This document shows positions 48,727 to 57,183 of a DNA stretch of 64,000 nt, in pieces. How positions within the stretch are numbered: the first letter of the stretch is position 1; every line of letters begins with the position of its first letter. The position numbers were made by a program, and so were the translations under genes. The stretch comes from Saprospiraceae bacterium (lineage in GTDB: Bacteria; Bacteroidota; Bacteroidia; Chitinophagales; Saprospiraceae): contig JADKCF010000013.1 of NCBI GenBank assembly GCA_016714765.1, forward strand, positions 1 through 64,000, written 5' to 3'. The notes under the pieces were generated by a model. That model did no database searches. It was not told the DNA's origin and saw only the letters and a list, made by a program, of their open reading frames with translations.

Positions 48727-50424
48727 TTAATGGGCATATTTCCTTCGTCTCAGATACTGGTAAATAATCCCGAACAAAATCAAAAGTACAACAGGTAGGC
48801 CAACATTTATAAATTGCCATTTACTTTTCTCCTCTTTTGTCTTCACTGCGTCTAATAATCTGAGTTTTATCTCTTTGGATCGTGATTCAAGTATGTTGTT
48901 TTCATCCAGCATATACTCAACAGTATTGAGTATAAAATCTTTATTTCCCTTGTAAAATCTCCTTTCCCATTTATTGTACCCTATATCCTCAGTTTCTCCA
49001 TTGGTGGCATTGACCAGGTTTTTTGCAAAATCCGAATCCGAAATTATTACTTGCTTAGTAGTTTTACTCAATGGTACAAAGCTTACACCTAGATTTTTGA
49101 GTGTTTGCTGAAATTCCGGAGTAAGCCTGTTTTTAAAGAAAGACTCAAACTGCCCTTCCAAAAGTACAGCTACCGGTTTAAGACCATCTTTAAAATTTTT
49201 TGGATCCGGCGCAACCTTCAGCATTTCAAAAGATAAACGCATAGGAGAAAGCTGGATACGTGAATACCTGGAACTGTGCAACAAGATTGTTTTTTTTATA
49301 TTACCTTCGGTTTTGACAGTGTCAATACTGCTTGGAAAAAATAAATTGACCCTGTCGATATTTTTGACAATAGGATGTTCTGTGTCACTCCCCACAGCGA
49401 GGTGATACATCCATGGGAATAGCTTAGTTTGTGGTTTATCTCCAGCCATGCCTACTACCTGAGGTATCTGACTGCATTCTAAATCAAGAATCAGGTCTGG
49501 CAATATTCTGGCACCGTATTTAAAAAAAAGGTCATCCAACCCAGTTTCTGTACCCGTAGGAACATAAAACTTATATTTATTGATACTATCCAGTGAAATG
49601 TCAAATTTATCAATCAACCAAATGATTTTGCCTCCCGCCATCAGGTATTGGTCCAGCTTAAACTGATTCTGCAGAGAAAAAGCAGTCTTAGGGCCTGCTA
49701 CTATGACTAGGTCGATCGTGCTGTCTAGCTTCATCAATGTGTCGAGCCCCATCCTCCCTACCCTATGAAAGCGTCGGATTTCACTTTCAAGTCTGAATGT
49801 ATGCTGTGCATCCCATTCGTTATTACCTTGGGTAAAGATAATATTTTTTGGTCTTTGTGACTGTATTTTCTGAAATGCATTAGCAAACTTATATTCAAGC
49901 AGTGCGACTGACTTATTCAAAATGATATCTTCATCATCTCCCGGCTTCTGTTCTTCCAGCAAGTTGACAATATACTTCTTTTTTCCGTAATTTATGATGG
50001 CAAAAGGGAAGACTGCTTTTTGAACCAATTGAGTACCATCAGAATAACTAAGCGATATGGGTACGATATTTTGTTCTTGTAATAGTTTTCTTTTCTGCTC
50101 CATTTCTGAAGTGCTGCCTTCTGAAGGGTCTTCAAATTCATACACTATATTGGGATTGACATCCCTCAATTTACTTAATATGTCTCTGACAGAGGATTGC
50201 AACCGTTTGAACCCGGCGGGGAATTCTCCATCCAAAAGAACTTTGACAGTGACTTTCTCATCAGCACTTTTGACAATAGCTTTTGTATTTTCACTAAGTG
50301 TAAATCTGTCATCGTCTGTAAGGTCAAATTCAGTATAAATAAAAGAAGCTATAATGTTGATAACAAATACAATAGCAACAACTACCGCCCACTGTAAATA
50401 CCCACCTGAAGATTTAATATTCAT
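48727..50424 (-). CDS. gldG: Gliding-motility ABC transporter component GldG
   Basis: The 565-residue protein has an N-terminal membrane segment (WAVVVAIVFVINIIASFIYT), a large soluble part with the ABC_transp_aux pattern (FDLTDDDRFTLSENTKAIVK, YEFEDPSEG) and a C-terminal membrane helix followed by RRRKYAH. GldG works with GldF and GldA in the ABC complex required for gliding in Flavobacterium, although it also occurs in non-gliding relatives. It follows gldF by 11 nt. Confidence 0.93.
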   Translation of the reverse strand: MNIKSSGGYLQWAVVVAIVFVINIIASFIYTEFDLTDDDRFTLSENTKAIVKSADEKVTVKVLLDGEFPAGFKRLQSSVRDILSKLRDVNPNIVYEFEDPSEGSTSEMEQKRKLLQEQNIVPISLSYSDGTQLVQKAVFPFAIINYGKKKYIVNLLEEQKPGDDEDIILNKSVALLEYKFANAFQKIQSQRPKNIIFTQGNNEWDAQHTFRLESEIRRFHRVGRMGLDTLMKLDSTIDLVIVAGPKTAFSLQNQFKLDQYLMAGGKIIWLIDKFDISLDSINKYKFYVPTGTETGLDDLFFKYGARILPDLILDLECSQIPQVVGMAGDKPQTKLFPWMYHLAVGSDTEHPIVKNIDRVNLFFPSSIDTVKTEGNIKKTILLHSSRYSRIQLSPMRLSFEMLKVAPDPKNFKDGLKPVAVLLEGQFESFFKNRLTPEFQQTLKNLGVSFVPLSKTTKQVIISDSDFAKNLVNATNGETEDIGYNKWERRFYKGNKDFILNTVEYMLDENNILESRSKEIKLRLLDAVKTKEEKSKWQFINVGLPVVLLILFGIIYQYLRRRKYAH

Positions 50425-50435
50425 GTAAGAAGTGT

Positions 50436-51164
50436 TTATTTTCGGTTTTCAATGATGGTAACCGTTCCAAAGATAAAAACAGATATGACTGAAATAAAGT
50501 ATACCAAATCTCTAGTATCAATTAATCCCTTGCTTATACTGTTATAATGGTAATTAATGCCCATTTTTTGTATAAATAGGTCCAGATTAGTAGCAAATAC
50601 AGGCATTCTGGCAATATATACAAAAGCCCAGTGAAAAAAGAAACACAAAAAAGCTCCAAGAATAAATGCTATTATTTGATTGTCGGTCAAGGCTGAAGCA
50701 AACATACCTATAGCTACAAAAGCCCCTGCCAAAAATACCAGGCCGATATACGACCCTATGATGGCACCAGAATCCAGATTCCCTACAGGCGAACCAAGCT
50801 GATATATAGAAAAGTAATAAATCAATGTCGGAATCAAAGCAAATATGACAAGCAGAAAATTAGCCAGGTACTTGCCACCCACTATATGGATATTCTTTAG
50901 AGGTTTGGTATACAAAAACTCAATGGTACCTGAAGCGCTTTCCTCAGCAAAACTACGCATAGTAATGGCAGGGATCAGGAACAGAAACACCAAAGGAGCA
51001 ATAGAAAACAGCTGGTCCATGGTCGCAAAGTTGTACTCCAGCACACTCGTATCCGAGAAGACCCACATAAACAGACCTACTGAAATCAAAAACACTCCGA
51101 TAACAAGATACCCTATCAGAGAACTGAAAAAAGCATGTATTTCTTTTTTAAAAATACTAAACAT
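50436..51164 (-). CDS. gldF: Gliding-motility ABC permease GldF
   Basis: A 242-residue ABC-2 type permease with six membrane helices: FSSLIGYLVIGVFLISVGLF, then MRSFAEESASGTIEFLYTKP (the conserved ABC-2 coupling segment), then four more. The phrase MFSIFKKEIHAFFSSLIGYL is typical of GldF. It overlaps the end of gldA by 8 nt, so the two are translationally linked. Confidence 0.94.
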   Translation of the reverse strand: MFSIFKKEIHAFFSSLIGYLVIGVFLISVGLFMWVFSDTSVLEYNFATMDQLFSIAPLVFLFLIPAITMRSFAEESASGTIEFLYTKPLKNIHIVGGKYLANFLLVIFALIPTLIYYFSIYQLGSPVGNLDSGAIIGSYIGLVFLAGAFVAIGMFASALTDNQIIAFILGAFLCFFFHWAFVYIARMPVFATNLDLFIQKMGINYHYNSISKGLIDTRDLVYFISVISVFIFGTVTIIENRK

Positions 51165-52077
51165 CTGATTCTTTAATTGTCAATTTCCTGAAAATATCTT
51201 CCATGCTTGCTTTATCTTTTTTCATCTCCACAATCGTGAGATTATTGGTGACGGCAGTCCTGAAAATGGACTGCCTTATATCTACTGCGCCATGGGAAGT
51301 AAAAGTAAAAACGCCGTTTTCCTGAACCAAATCATCCAAACCAGCGATGTTTTGAAATAGTAGCGGTGAAACATTTTTCTCAGCAAACTCAACCTTCACC
51401 ACCATATCTCCAGCCATTATTCTTCCTAATTTCTCTATTGATTCATCCGCTACAAGCTGTCCGTTATTGATGATAACAACCCTGTCGCAAAGAGCCTGGA
51501 CCTCTTGCATGATGTGCGAAGAAAATATAACTGTTTTCTCTTTGCCCAGCTCTCTGATGAGGTTTCTTATGTCTGTCAGCTGGTTCATATCCAATCCAGA
51601 AGTAGGCTCATCTAATATCAGAACTTTAGGGTCATGGATGATGGCTTGAGCCAACCCCACCCTTTGTCTGTAACCTTTAGACAATGTACCTATTATTTTT
51701 TTTTGTTCTTTGCCTAACCCTGTCATTTCCACTACTTCTGATATTCGGGCTGTCTTATTATCAATCTTATAAATACTGGCCACAAATTGCAAAAACTCTT
51801 TCACATACATTTCTTCATAAAGAGGATTATGCTCCGGCAGATAGCCTATCTGTTTTCTGACCTGTAGTGCAGAGGTACGAATATCAAATCCTTCTACTTG
51901 GGCTGTTCCTTCTGTTGGCTCAGCATAGCAACACAACATCTTCATGGTGGTTGTTTTTCCTGCTCCATTGGGGCCGAGAAAACCCAGAATCTCCCCATGT
52001 TTGACCTCGAAAGACAAGTTGTCAACAGCTGTCTGATTTCCGAATTTTTTGGTTAGTCCCTGTACAATGACTGACAT
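51157..52077 (-). CDS. gldA: Gliding-motility ABC ATPase GldA
   Basis: Starts at the ATG at 52077 (MSVIVQGLTKKFG); the frame extends 20 codons further but the family begins here. The 306-residue protein has Walker A (GPNGAGKTTTMK), the signature (LSKGYRQRVGLAQAI) and Walker B (VLILDEPTSGLD), with a C-terminal dimer or regulatory extension. First gene of the gldA-gldF-gldG-DUF4340 operon. Confidence 0.94.
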   Translation of the reverse strand: MSVIVQGLTKKFGNQTAVDNLSFEVKHGEILGFLGPNGAGKTTTMKMLCCYAEPTEGTAQVEGFDIRTSALQVRKQIGYLPEHNPLYEEMYVKEFLQFVASIYKIDNKTARISEVVEMTGLGKEQKKIIGTLSKGYRQRVGLAQAIIHDPKVLILDEPTSGLDMNQLTDIRNLIRELGKEKTVIFSSHIMQEVQALCDRVVIINNGQLVADESIEKLGRIMAGDMVVKVEFAEKNVSPLLFQNIAGLDDLVQENGVFTFTSHGAVDIRQSIFRTAVTNNLTIVEMKKDKASMEDIFRKLTIKESDV

Positions 52078-52238
52078 TAAGCTATTTTTTAGGATTATAT
52101 TGGAAAAATTTCTTTGGCCTGTTTCTAAAAACGCCACAAAATTAAGATTATTACTTAAAATTAAAACTAATATGACATTTTGATAGGATTAAAAAAAAAT
52201 AATCTAAAAACAAATCAACACACGGTCTGAAAACGAAT

Positions 52239-52845
52239 TCATATCCCCAGATTTTCTATTGCGATTTTCAATTGTTCAGAGCCAGTAAACTGAATGCTTT
52301 CAATACCCATGTTTCGGGCTGCATTTACATTCGCCATATTGTCATCAATAAACAATGCCTTGTCTTTGTCCACTTTGTACCTCTCCAGCATCAACTCAAA
52401 AATAGCAGGATCCGGCTTCTTCATTTTTTCTTCACCGGATACCAAAATGCCTTCAAACCAGTGCAAGAAATCAAATTTTTCGAGTGCCACAGGAAAGGAC
52501 TCTGCTGACCAATTTGTCAATGCATAAAGTCTGAATCGGCTATCCTTTTTTAGATTTTGGAGTATTTCCACCGTTCCATGTATTTGATCACCAAGCATGT
52601 GTTCCCACTTACCGTAATAGGCAGTAATTTCTTTAGCATAGTGCGGATACTTATCAATTAATACTGTAGTGGCATCAGCAAAAGATCTGCCTGCATCCTG
52701 CTCTTCATTCCAGTGAGGTACAAATTTCAGAAAGAAAATGCTCTACTGCATCCTCCGTCATAAACATGTGACGATAGACATATCTGGGATTCCAGTCTAT
52801 CAGCACACCACCCAGATCAAATATAATGGTTTCAATCTGTTTCAT
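52239..52845 (-). CDS. HAD-superfamily hydrolase, frameshifted
   Basis: The ATG at 52845 overlaps the stop of the DUF1080 gene (ATGA). The first frame has the catalytic IIFDLGGVLIDWNPRY motif and then stops after about 47 codons. The protein continues in another frame as PHWNEEQDAGRSFADATTVL and KWEHMLGDQIHGTVEIL, with motif II (ALTNWS), motif III Lys and motif IV (FIDDNMANV). Removing one base near 52735 restores the frame and a normal length of about 200 residues. It is a subfamily IA phosphatase-like enzyme; substrate unknown. Confidence 0.87.
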
Positions 52846-53585
52846 AATCTTCTGATCCATATATTACGATAACTTACAAAGTCTCCATGATCTTGCAATC
52901 TGATCGGACCGCCGCCATGTATTACATTTTTGGGAAATCCTATGTATTCAGTTGTGCCTAAAATTTCTACATTATTTTGGATGACAACTCCGTTATGAAT
53001 CACAGTCACACGGGCCGAAGATATTTTATTTCCAAAATGATCAAAATCTGGTGCTTTGTATATTATATCATAACTATTCCATTCTCCTGTTTTACTGCAG
53101 GCATTGACCAAAGGTTTATGTTGCTTATATATGGAACCTGCCTGACCATTATAATAAGTCACATTATTATAGCTGTCCAAAATCTGCACTTCATATCTAG
53201 ATTGCAAGAAAACACCACTATTTCCTCTGCCCTGACCATTACCTTTTATAACTTCCGGGCTACGCCATTCGATATGTAATTGACAATCTTCGAATGAAAT
53301 TTTGGAAATAATATCTCCTGCACCGGGTTTTACAGTCATTATTCCTTTTTCTATGGTCCATTCTGAAGCACTGCCATCAGGTTTTGTCCATAAGTTTAAA
53401 TTGTTTCCCAATAATATGATTGCGTCTTTTGGAACATTGGCCTGATGTATAATACCTTCTAAAATCACCGGCTCGCTACTCCATTCTTCTGTATGTACAG
53501 GGTCTGTTGGCTCAGCTAATTGCGCCTCCGCCTGGATGCATGACCACACAAGAAATAAAGTTATAAGAATTTTGAATTTGACCAT
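52842..53585 (-). CDS. DUF1080 / 3-keto-disaccharide hydrolase-like secreted protein
   Basis: The 247-residue protein has a signal peptide (residues 1-21) and a concanavalin-like jelly-roll domain: NLNLWTKPDGSASEWTIEKG, LHIEWRSPEVIKG, NSGVFLQSRYEVQILDSY and RVTVIHNGVVIQNNV, the DUF1080 pattern now linked to 3-keto-glycoside hydrolysis in Bacteroidota. Probably periplasmic or surface-bound. First gene of a two-gene unit with the HAD gene; a -7 box lies 17 nt upstream. Confidence 0.9.
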   Translation of the reverse strand: MVKFKILITLFLVWSCIQAEAQLAEPTDPVHTEEWSSEPVILEGIIHQANVPKDAIILLGNNLNLWTKPDGSASEWTIEKGIMTVKPGAGDIISKISFEDCQLHIEWRSPEVIKGNGQGRGNSGVFLQSRYEVQILDSYNNVTYYNGQAGSIYKQHKPLVNACSKTGEWNSYDIIYKAPDFDHFGNKISSARVTVIHNGVVIQNNVEILGTTEYIGFPKNVIHGGGPIRLQDHGDFVSYRNIWIRRL

Positions 53586-53601
53586 CTCACAAGATTTTGC
53601 G

Positions 53602-53609
53602 CAAAACTA
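53602..53609 (-). promoter_or_regulatory. -7 box TAGTTTTG for the DUF1080 gene
   Basis: Exact TAnnTTTG on the minus strand, 17 nt before the ATG at 53585; half of a divergent promoter pair. Confidence 0.55.
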
Positions 53610-53633
53610 TAACATTTTATATCAAAATTCTAT

Positions 53634-53641
53634 TAATTTTG
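53634..53641 (+). promoter_or_regulatory. -7 box TAATTTTG for the small lipoprotein gene
   Basis: Exact TAnnTTTG, 21 nt before the ATG at 53663; the other half of the divergent pair, the two boxes being 24 nt apart. Confidence 0.55.
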
Positions 53642-53662
53642 CCATCCTAAATTCACATAATC

Positions 53663-54163
53663 ATGATTTATAAGTCATTTGCCCTTTTTTGTTTTTTTGT
53701 TTTCATTGCATGTCAGAATCAAAAAGATAGTTCCTCTAAATCCGAGGTAAAAACTGAGGCATCACCACAAACCGAAGAAAAAGCAGTTGCAAAGCCACCA
53801 TTTACAGACCTCGAAAGTTTTGTTGGTAAAAACGCTTCTGAAGTGCAATTATTTGCCAAATATCAACTTAATGAAAGACTAAAAGCTATTATGGGCTCTG
53901 AATATACGGATTTTAACACTGGTTGGAAAGACCTGGGAACCATTAAAAAAGATATTGATATCATATATACTGCTGGTTGTAAAGCAGATGCATGTGATGA
54001 TACCAAGTATTTTCTAATGATGGATATTATGACAAACGAGCTAAATATCTTTTATTTTTCCAACAAAAGAATAAGATCATTTGAAGAAGGGAGTATAATT
54101 GGTATGCCAGAGAATGTTGCCAACGACTACGAAAAAATCAGAAAATCTGCAGGAGGCATCTGA
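53663..54163 (+). CDS. Small lipoprotein of unknown function
   Basis: A 166-residue protein with a lipoprotein signal (FALFCFFVFIACQ) and a Ser/Glu/Lys-rich linker (residues 20-45). A compact domain follows, containing GSEYTDFNTGWKDLGTIKKD, the Cys pair AGCKADACDDTKYF and MDIMTNELNIFYFSNKRI. No family recognised. It has its own -7 box and converges on the 149-residue gene with a 2-nt gap. Confidence 0.75.
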   Translation: MIYKSFALFCFFVFIACQNQKDSSSKSEVKTEASPQTEEKAVAKPPFTDLESFVGKNASEVQLFAKYQLNERLKAIMGSEYTDFNTGWKDLGTIKKDIDIIYTAGCKADACDDTKYFLMMDIMTNELNIFYFSNKRIRSFEEGSIIGMPENVANDYEKIRKSAGGI

Positions 54164-54165
54164 TT

Positions 54166-54615
54166 TTATTTTTTACTTACTTCAAAACTAAGGAGATAAC
54201 ATTCTATCGGGTCGGCATTAAAGACTGATTCAGTATGACATTGTAGTAATTGGCACAAAAATGATGACAATTCATCATCTACCAATGGAATATCCGAGTG
54301 AACAAGTCTTACAGTCAGGCACTTTCCGTTAGGATCGAAACAAACCTGAGTATGTATTCTGCCTGCCATACCATCTGTAAGCAAATGAAAATTATCAGGT
54401 GATACTTTTTTGGTAAGTGTCCTGCGATCAAAAGTATTCAATCTTAAAATATAGGGATAAGATGTTGTATCTGCAGCAAGCAGACTATCTATCAAGTTTC
54501 GGTTTTTGTGATCGATGTAATAATCAAAATTATGAATATTGATTTTATCACAAGGATTACCACTCCCAAAAGAGATTTCTTGCCACAGCAATACAACTAA
54601 AATCTTAAATAGCAA
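54166..54615 (-). CDS. Hypothetical exported protein
   Basis: The frame starts at a TTG (54615) and has a short hydrophobic N-terminus (LFKILVVLLWQEISFGSGN), then a soluble domain with four Cys residues (CDK, VCFDPNGKCL, CQLLQCH). It looks secreted and disulfide-bonded. It follows the UXS-like gene by 11 nt on the same strand. No family recognised; the start is uncertain. Confidence 0.55.
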   Translation of the reverse strand: MLFKILVVLLWQEISFGSGNPCDKINIHNFDYYIDHKNRNLIDSLLAADTTSYPYILRLNTFDRRTLTKKVSPDNFHLLTDGMAGRIHTQVCFDPNGKCLTVRLVHSDIPLVDDELSSFLCQLLQCHTESVFNADPIECYLLSFEVSKK

Positions 54616-54626
54616 AAGATACGTTT

Positions 54627-55571
54627 TTAATTTCTGGTGACTACGGTCTTGAAGTACTCATAGGTCCTTAAAAGTCCTTCTGAGCGATCCACTTTGGGCA
54701 TCCATCCTAAAATCTCTTTTGCTTTGGTAATATCAGGTTGTCGTTGTTTGGGGTCATCTATCGGCAATGGGTTATAAATGATGTGTGCTTTCGGATTATC
54801 CACCAAGGCAAGTATTTCATGTGCAAACTGTATAATGGTAATTTCAGAAGGATTGCCTATGTTGACCGGCATATGATAATCACTAAGTAAAAGTCGGTAA
54901 ATACCTTCCACCAAATCATCTACATAACAAAAAGACCTTGTTTGGTTGCCTTCACCAAATACAGTCAACCCTTCACCTCTGATAGCCTGTGAGAAAAACG
55001 CTGGCAACACCCTACCGTCCTCAACTCTCATACGGGGACCATACGTATTAAATATTCTAACTATCCTTGTCTCCAATCCATGAAAAGTGTGATATGCCAT
55101 TGTGATAGCTTCCTGAAATCTTTTAGCCTCATCATATACTCCCCTTGGTCCTATGGGATTGACATTACCCCAATAATCCTCTCTCTGTGGATGTACCAAT
55201 GGATCGCCATATACTTCTGAAGTAGAGGCAATCAATATACGGGCATTTTTTGATTTTGCCAGACCCAGCAGATTATGTGTTCCCAAAGAGCCAACCTTAA
55301 GTGTTTGGATAGGCATTTTGAGATAGTCAATAGGGCTGGCCGGAGAAGCAAAATGAAGGATGTAATCCAATTGGCCTGGTACGTGCACAAACTTTGTAAT
55401 ATCATGGTGATAGTACTCAAAATTTTTAAGCGGAAATAGATGCTCTATGTTTTTGATATTGCCAGTAATGAGGTTGTCCATCCCTATCACATGATAGCCT
55501 TCCTTTATAAATCTATCACACAAATGTGACCCAATAAATCCTGCTGCGCCTGTAATTAATACTCTTTTCAC
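54627..55571 (-). CDS. UDP-glucuronate decarboxylase-like NAD-dependent epimerase
   Basis: An extended SDR of 314 residues with GAAGFIGSHLCDRF (NAD loop), HFASPASPIDYLKMPIQTLK, the catalytic STSEVYGDP and YDEAKRF (Tyr-x3-Lys), and RIFNTYGPRMRVEDGRVLP. The signature ASPASPxxY and GPRMxxxDGRVxxxF is that of UXS, which makes UDP-xylose from UDP-glucuronate for surface glycans. The exact substrate is not proven by sequence. It stands upstream of the small hypothetical gene. Confidence 0.92.
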   Translation of the reverse strand: MKRVLITGAAGFIGSHLCDRFIKEGYHVIGMDNLITGNIKNIEHLFPLKNFEYYHHDITKFVHVPGQLDYILHFASPASPIDYLKMPIQTLKVGSLGTHNLLGLAKSKNARILIASTSEVYGDPLVHPQREDYWGNVNPIGPRGVYDEAKRFQEAITMAYHTFHGLETRIVRIFNTYGPRMRVEDGRVLPAFFSQAIRGEGLTVFGEGNQTRSFCYVDDLVEGIYRLLLSDYHMPVNIGNPSEITIIQFAHEILALVDNPKAHIIYNPLPIDDPKQRQPDITKAKEILGWMPKVDRSEGLLRTYEYFKTVVTRN

Positions 55572-55664
55572 TATTTTACAATTTTGTTTTGAAAGGTCAA
55601 AGATAGCTTGATTTATTGACCTTAATAAATAGAATTTAATATTTCATTAAAATAATTATGGTGT

Positions 55665-55672
55665 TAAATTTG
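55665..55672 (+). promoter_or_regulatory. -7 box TAAATTTG upstream of spt
   Basis: Exact TAnnTTTG, 100 nt before the spt ATG at 55773. The leader contains a 17-codon ORF. Confidence 0.5.
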
Positions 55673-55695
55673 TAATTATTTGTTATTTTGGAGGA

Positions 55696-55749
55696 ATGAT
55701 ACTTTCTAAATGGAAGATTTTACAGATATTTGCAATTTATTTATTTTAA
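55696..55749 (+). CDS. Possible 17-residue leader peptide upstream of spt
   Basis: An ATG preceded by GGAGG at ideal distance (rare in this phylum) opens the frame MILSKWKILQIFAIYLF-stop, a hydrophobic peptide ending 23 nt before spt. It could be a translated leader or chance. Confidence 0.3.
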   Translation: MILSKWKILQIFAIYLF

Positions 55750-55772
55750 GGCTAAATCTAAAGTCAACTAAT

Positions 55773-57008
55773 ATGCATTTTGATCAACAACCAACGTCTC
55801 CATTTAAGCAAAAAATGGCATCCTACACCCTACCGCAGCAAATACAGCAGTTGGGCTTGTATCCATTTTTTAGAACTATTGAATCCGAACAAGATACAGT
55901 GGTAAAAATTGATGGCAAAGATGTTCTTATGTTTGGATCCAATAGTTATCTGGGACTTACGACGCACCCAAAACTAAAAGAAGCATCTATAAAAGCAATA
56001 CAAAAGTATGGCTCAGGGTGTGCAGGATCAAGATTTCTAAATGGAACACTTGATATCCATCTCGAGTTGGAAGAAAAGCTGGCTAAATATGTAGGCAAAC
56101 CTGGCGCTCTGGTTTTCAGTACTGGTTTTCAGGTCAATCTAGGTGTGATATCATCCATACCCGGAAGACATGATTATATCATTCTTGACGACCTTGATCA
56201 CGCCTGTATCATAGACGGAGCAAGATTATCATTTGCCAAGGTCATGAAATATTCTCACAATGATATGGAAGCTCTGGAAAAAGTGCTTTCTAAGTGCGAA
56301 TTAGATAAAATAAAACTTATTGTCATTGATGGTGTATTCAGCATGGAAGGTGATATTGCAAATTTGCCGGAGATAGTGCGCCTCGCTGAGAAGTACAATG
56401 CCAGTATTATGGTAGATGATGCTCATGGTCTAGGTGTGTTGGGAAAAAATGGAAGTGGTACAGCCGATCATTTTGGACTTACAGATAAAGTAGACTTAAT
56501 CATGGGTACTTTCAGTAAGTCCCTGGCCAGTATTGGTGGATTTATTGCCGCTGACTTAGATACTATCAATTATTTAAAACACAATGCCCGATCATTGATT
56601 TTTAGTGCAAGTATTGCCCCTGCCAATGCTGCGAGCGTCATTGCAGCTGTGGATTTAATTCAGCAGGAACCAGAAAGAATAAAAAATCTTTGGGATAATA
56701 CTCATTATGCTATGGCAGCATTAAAAAATGCAGGTTTCGACACAGGTCATTCAGTGACACCTATCATCCCGATCCTTATTAGAGATGATTATAAAACCTT
56801 CCAGCTGACAAAACTCGCACTCGAAAGAGGCGTTTTCGTTAACCCTGTAGTATCTCCGGCCGTTCCAAGCACATCTTCATTGATAAGGTATTCTCTGATG
56901 GCTACACATACTAAGGCTCAGATAGACAGATCCGTTGAAGTTTTATCTCAGATTGCAAAGGAAATAGGTGTATTCGAAAACCAAATTGTAAGATCATTTG
57001 TAGGGTAA
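55773..57008 (+). CDS. spt: Serine palmitoyltransferase
   Basis: PLP enzyme of the alpha-oxoamine synthase family. It condenses serine with a fatty acyl thioester to give 3-ketosphinganine, the first step of sphingolipid synthesis. The 411-residue product (from MHFDQQPTSPF) has YPFFRTIESEQDTVV, GSNSYLGLTTHPK, GTGCAGSRFLNG-type residues (GSGCAGSRFLNGTLDIH), VDDAHGLGVLG and the PLP lysine in GTFSKSLASIGGF. The GTFSKS motif distinguishes SPT from AONS and KBL. It closely resembles the known Bacteroides enzyme. The start is set by the family N-terminus; 21 extra upstream codons are open. Confidence 0.93.
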   Translation: MHFDQQPTSPFKQKMASYTLPQQIQQLGLYPFFRTIESEQDTVVKIDGKDVLMFGSNSYLGLTTHPKLKEASIKAIQKYGSGCAGSRFLNGTLDIHLELEEKLAKYVGKPGALVFSTGFQVNLGVISSIPGRHDYIILDDLDHACIIDGARLSFAKVMKYSHNDMEALEKVLSKCELDKIKLIVIDGVFSMEGDIANLPEIVRLAEKYNASIMVDDAHGLGVLGKNGSGTADHFGLTDKVDLIMGTFSKSLASIGGFIAADLDTINYLKHNARSLIFSASIAPANAASVIAAVDLIQQEPERIKNLWDNTHYAMAALKNAGFDTGHSVTPIIPILIRDDYKTFQLTKLALERGVFVNPVVSPAVPSTSSLIRYSLMATHTKAQIDRSVEVLSQIAKEIGVFENQIVRSFVG

Positions 57009-57138
57009 TAAGCTTACAAATTCCATTTTCTTTTTATTTCTATTCAAAATGTCTATTATACATCTTGACTGAATCAAAATAGGATGAATTTTGATCCGAC
57101 ATTTAGATTTTTTTAAATGTGTATGATTAGAAATTAAT

Positions 57139-57146
57139 TACATTTG
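57139..57146 (+). promoter_or_regulatory. -7 box TACATTTG upstream of the GNAT-like gene
   Basis: Exact TAnnTTTG, 37 nt before the ATG at 57184; suggests a second promoter inside the sphingolipid cassette. Confidence 0.55.
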
Positions 57147-57183
57147 CAGAGTTATCTGTAGTAGTTCATACAACCGAAATAAA

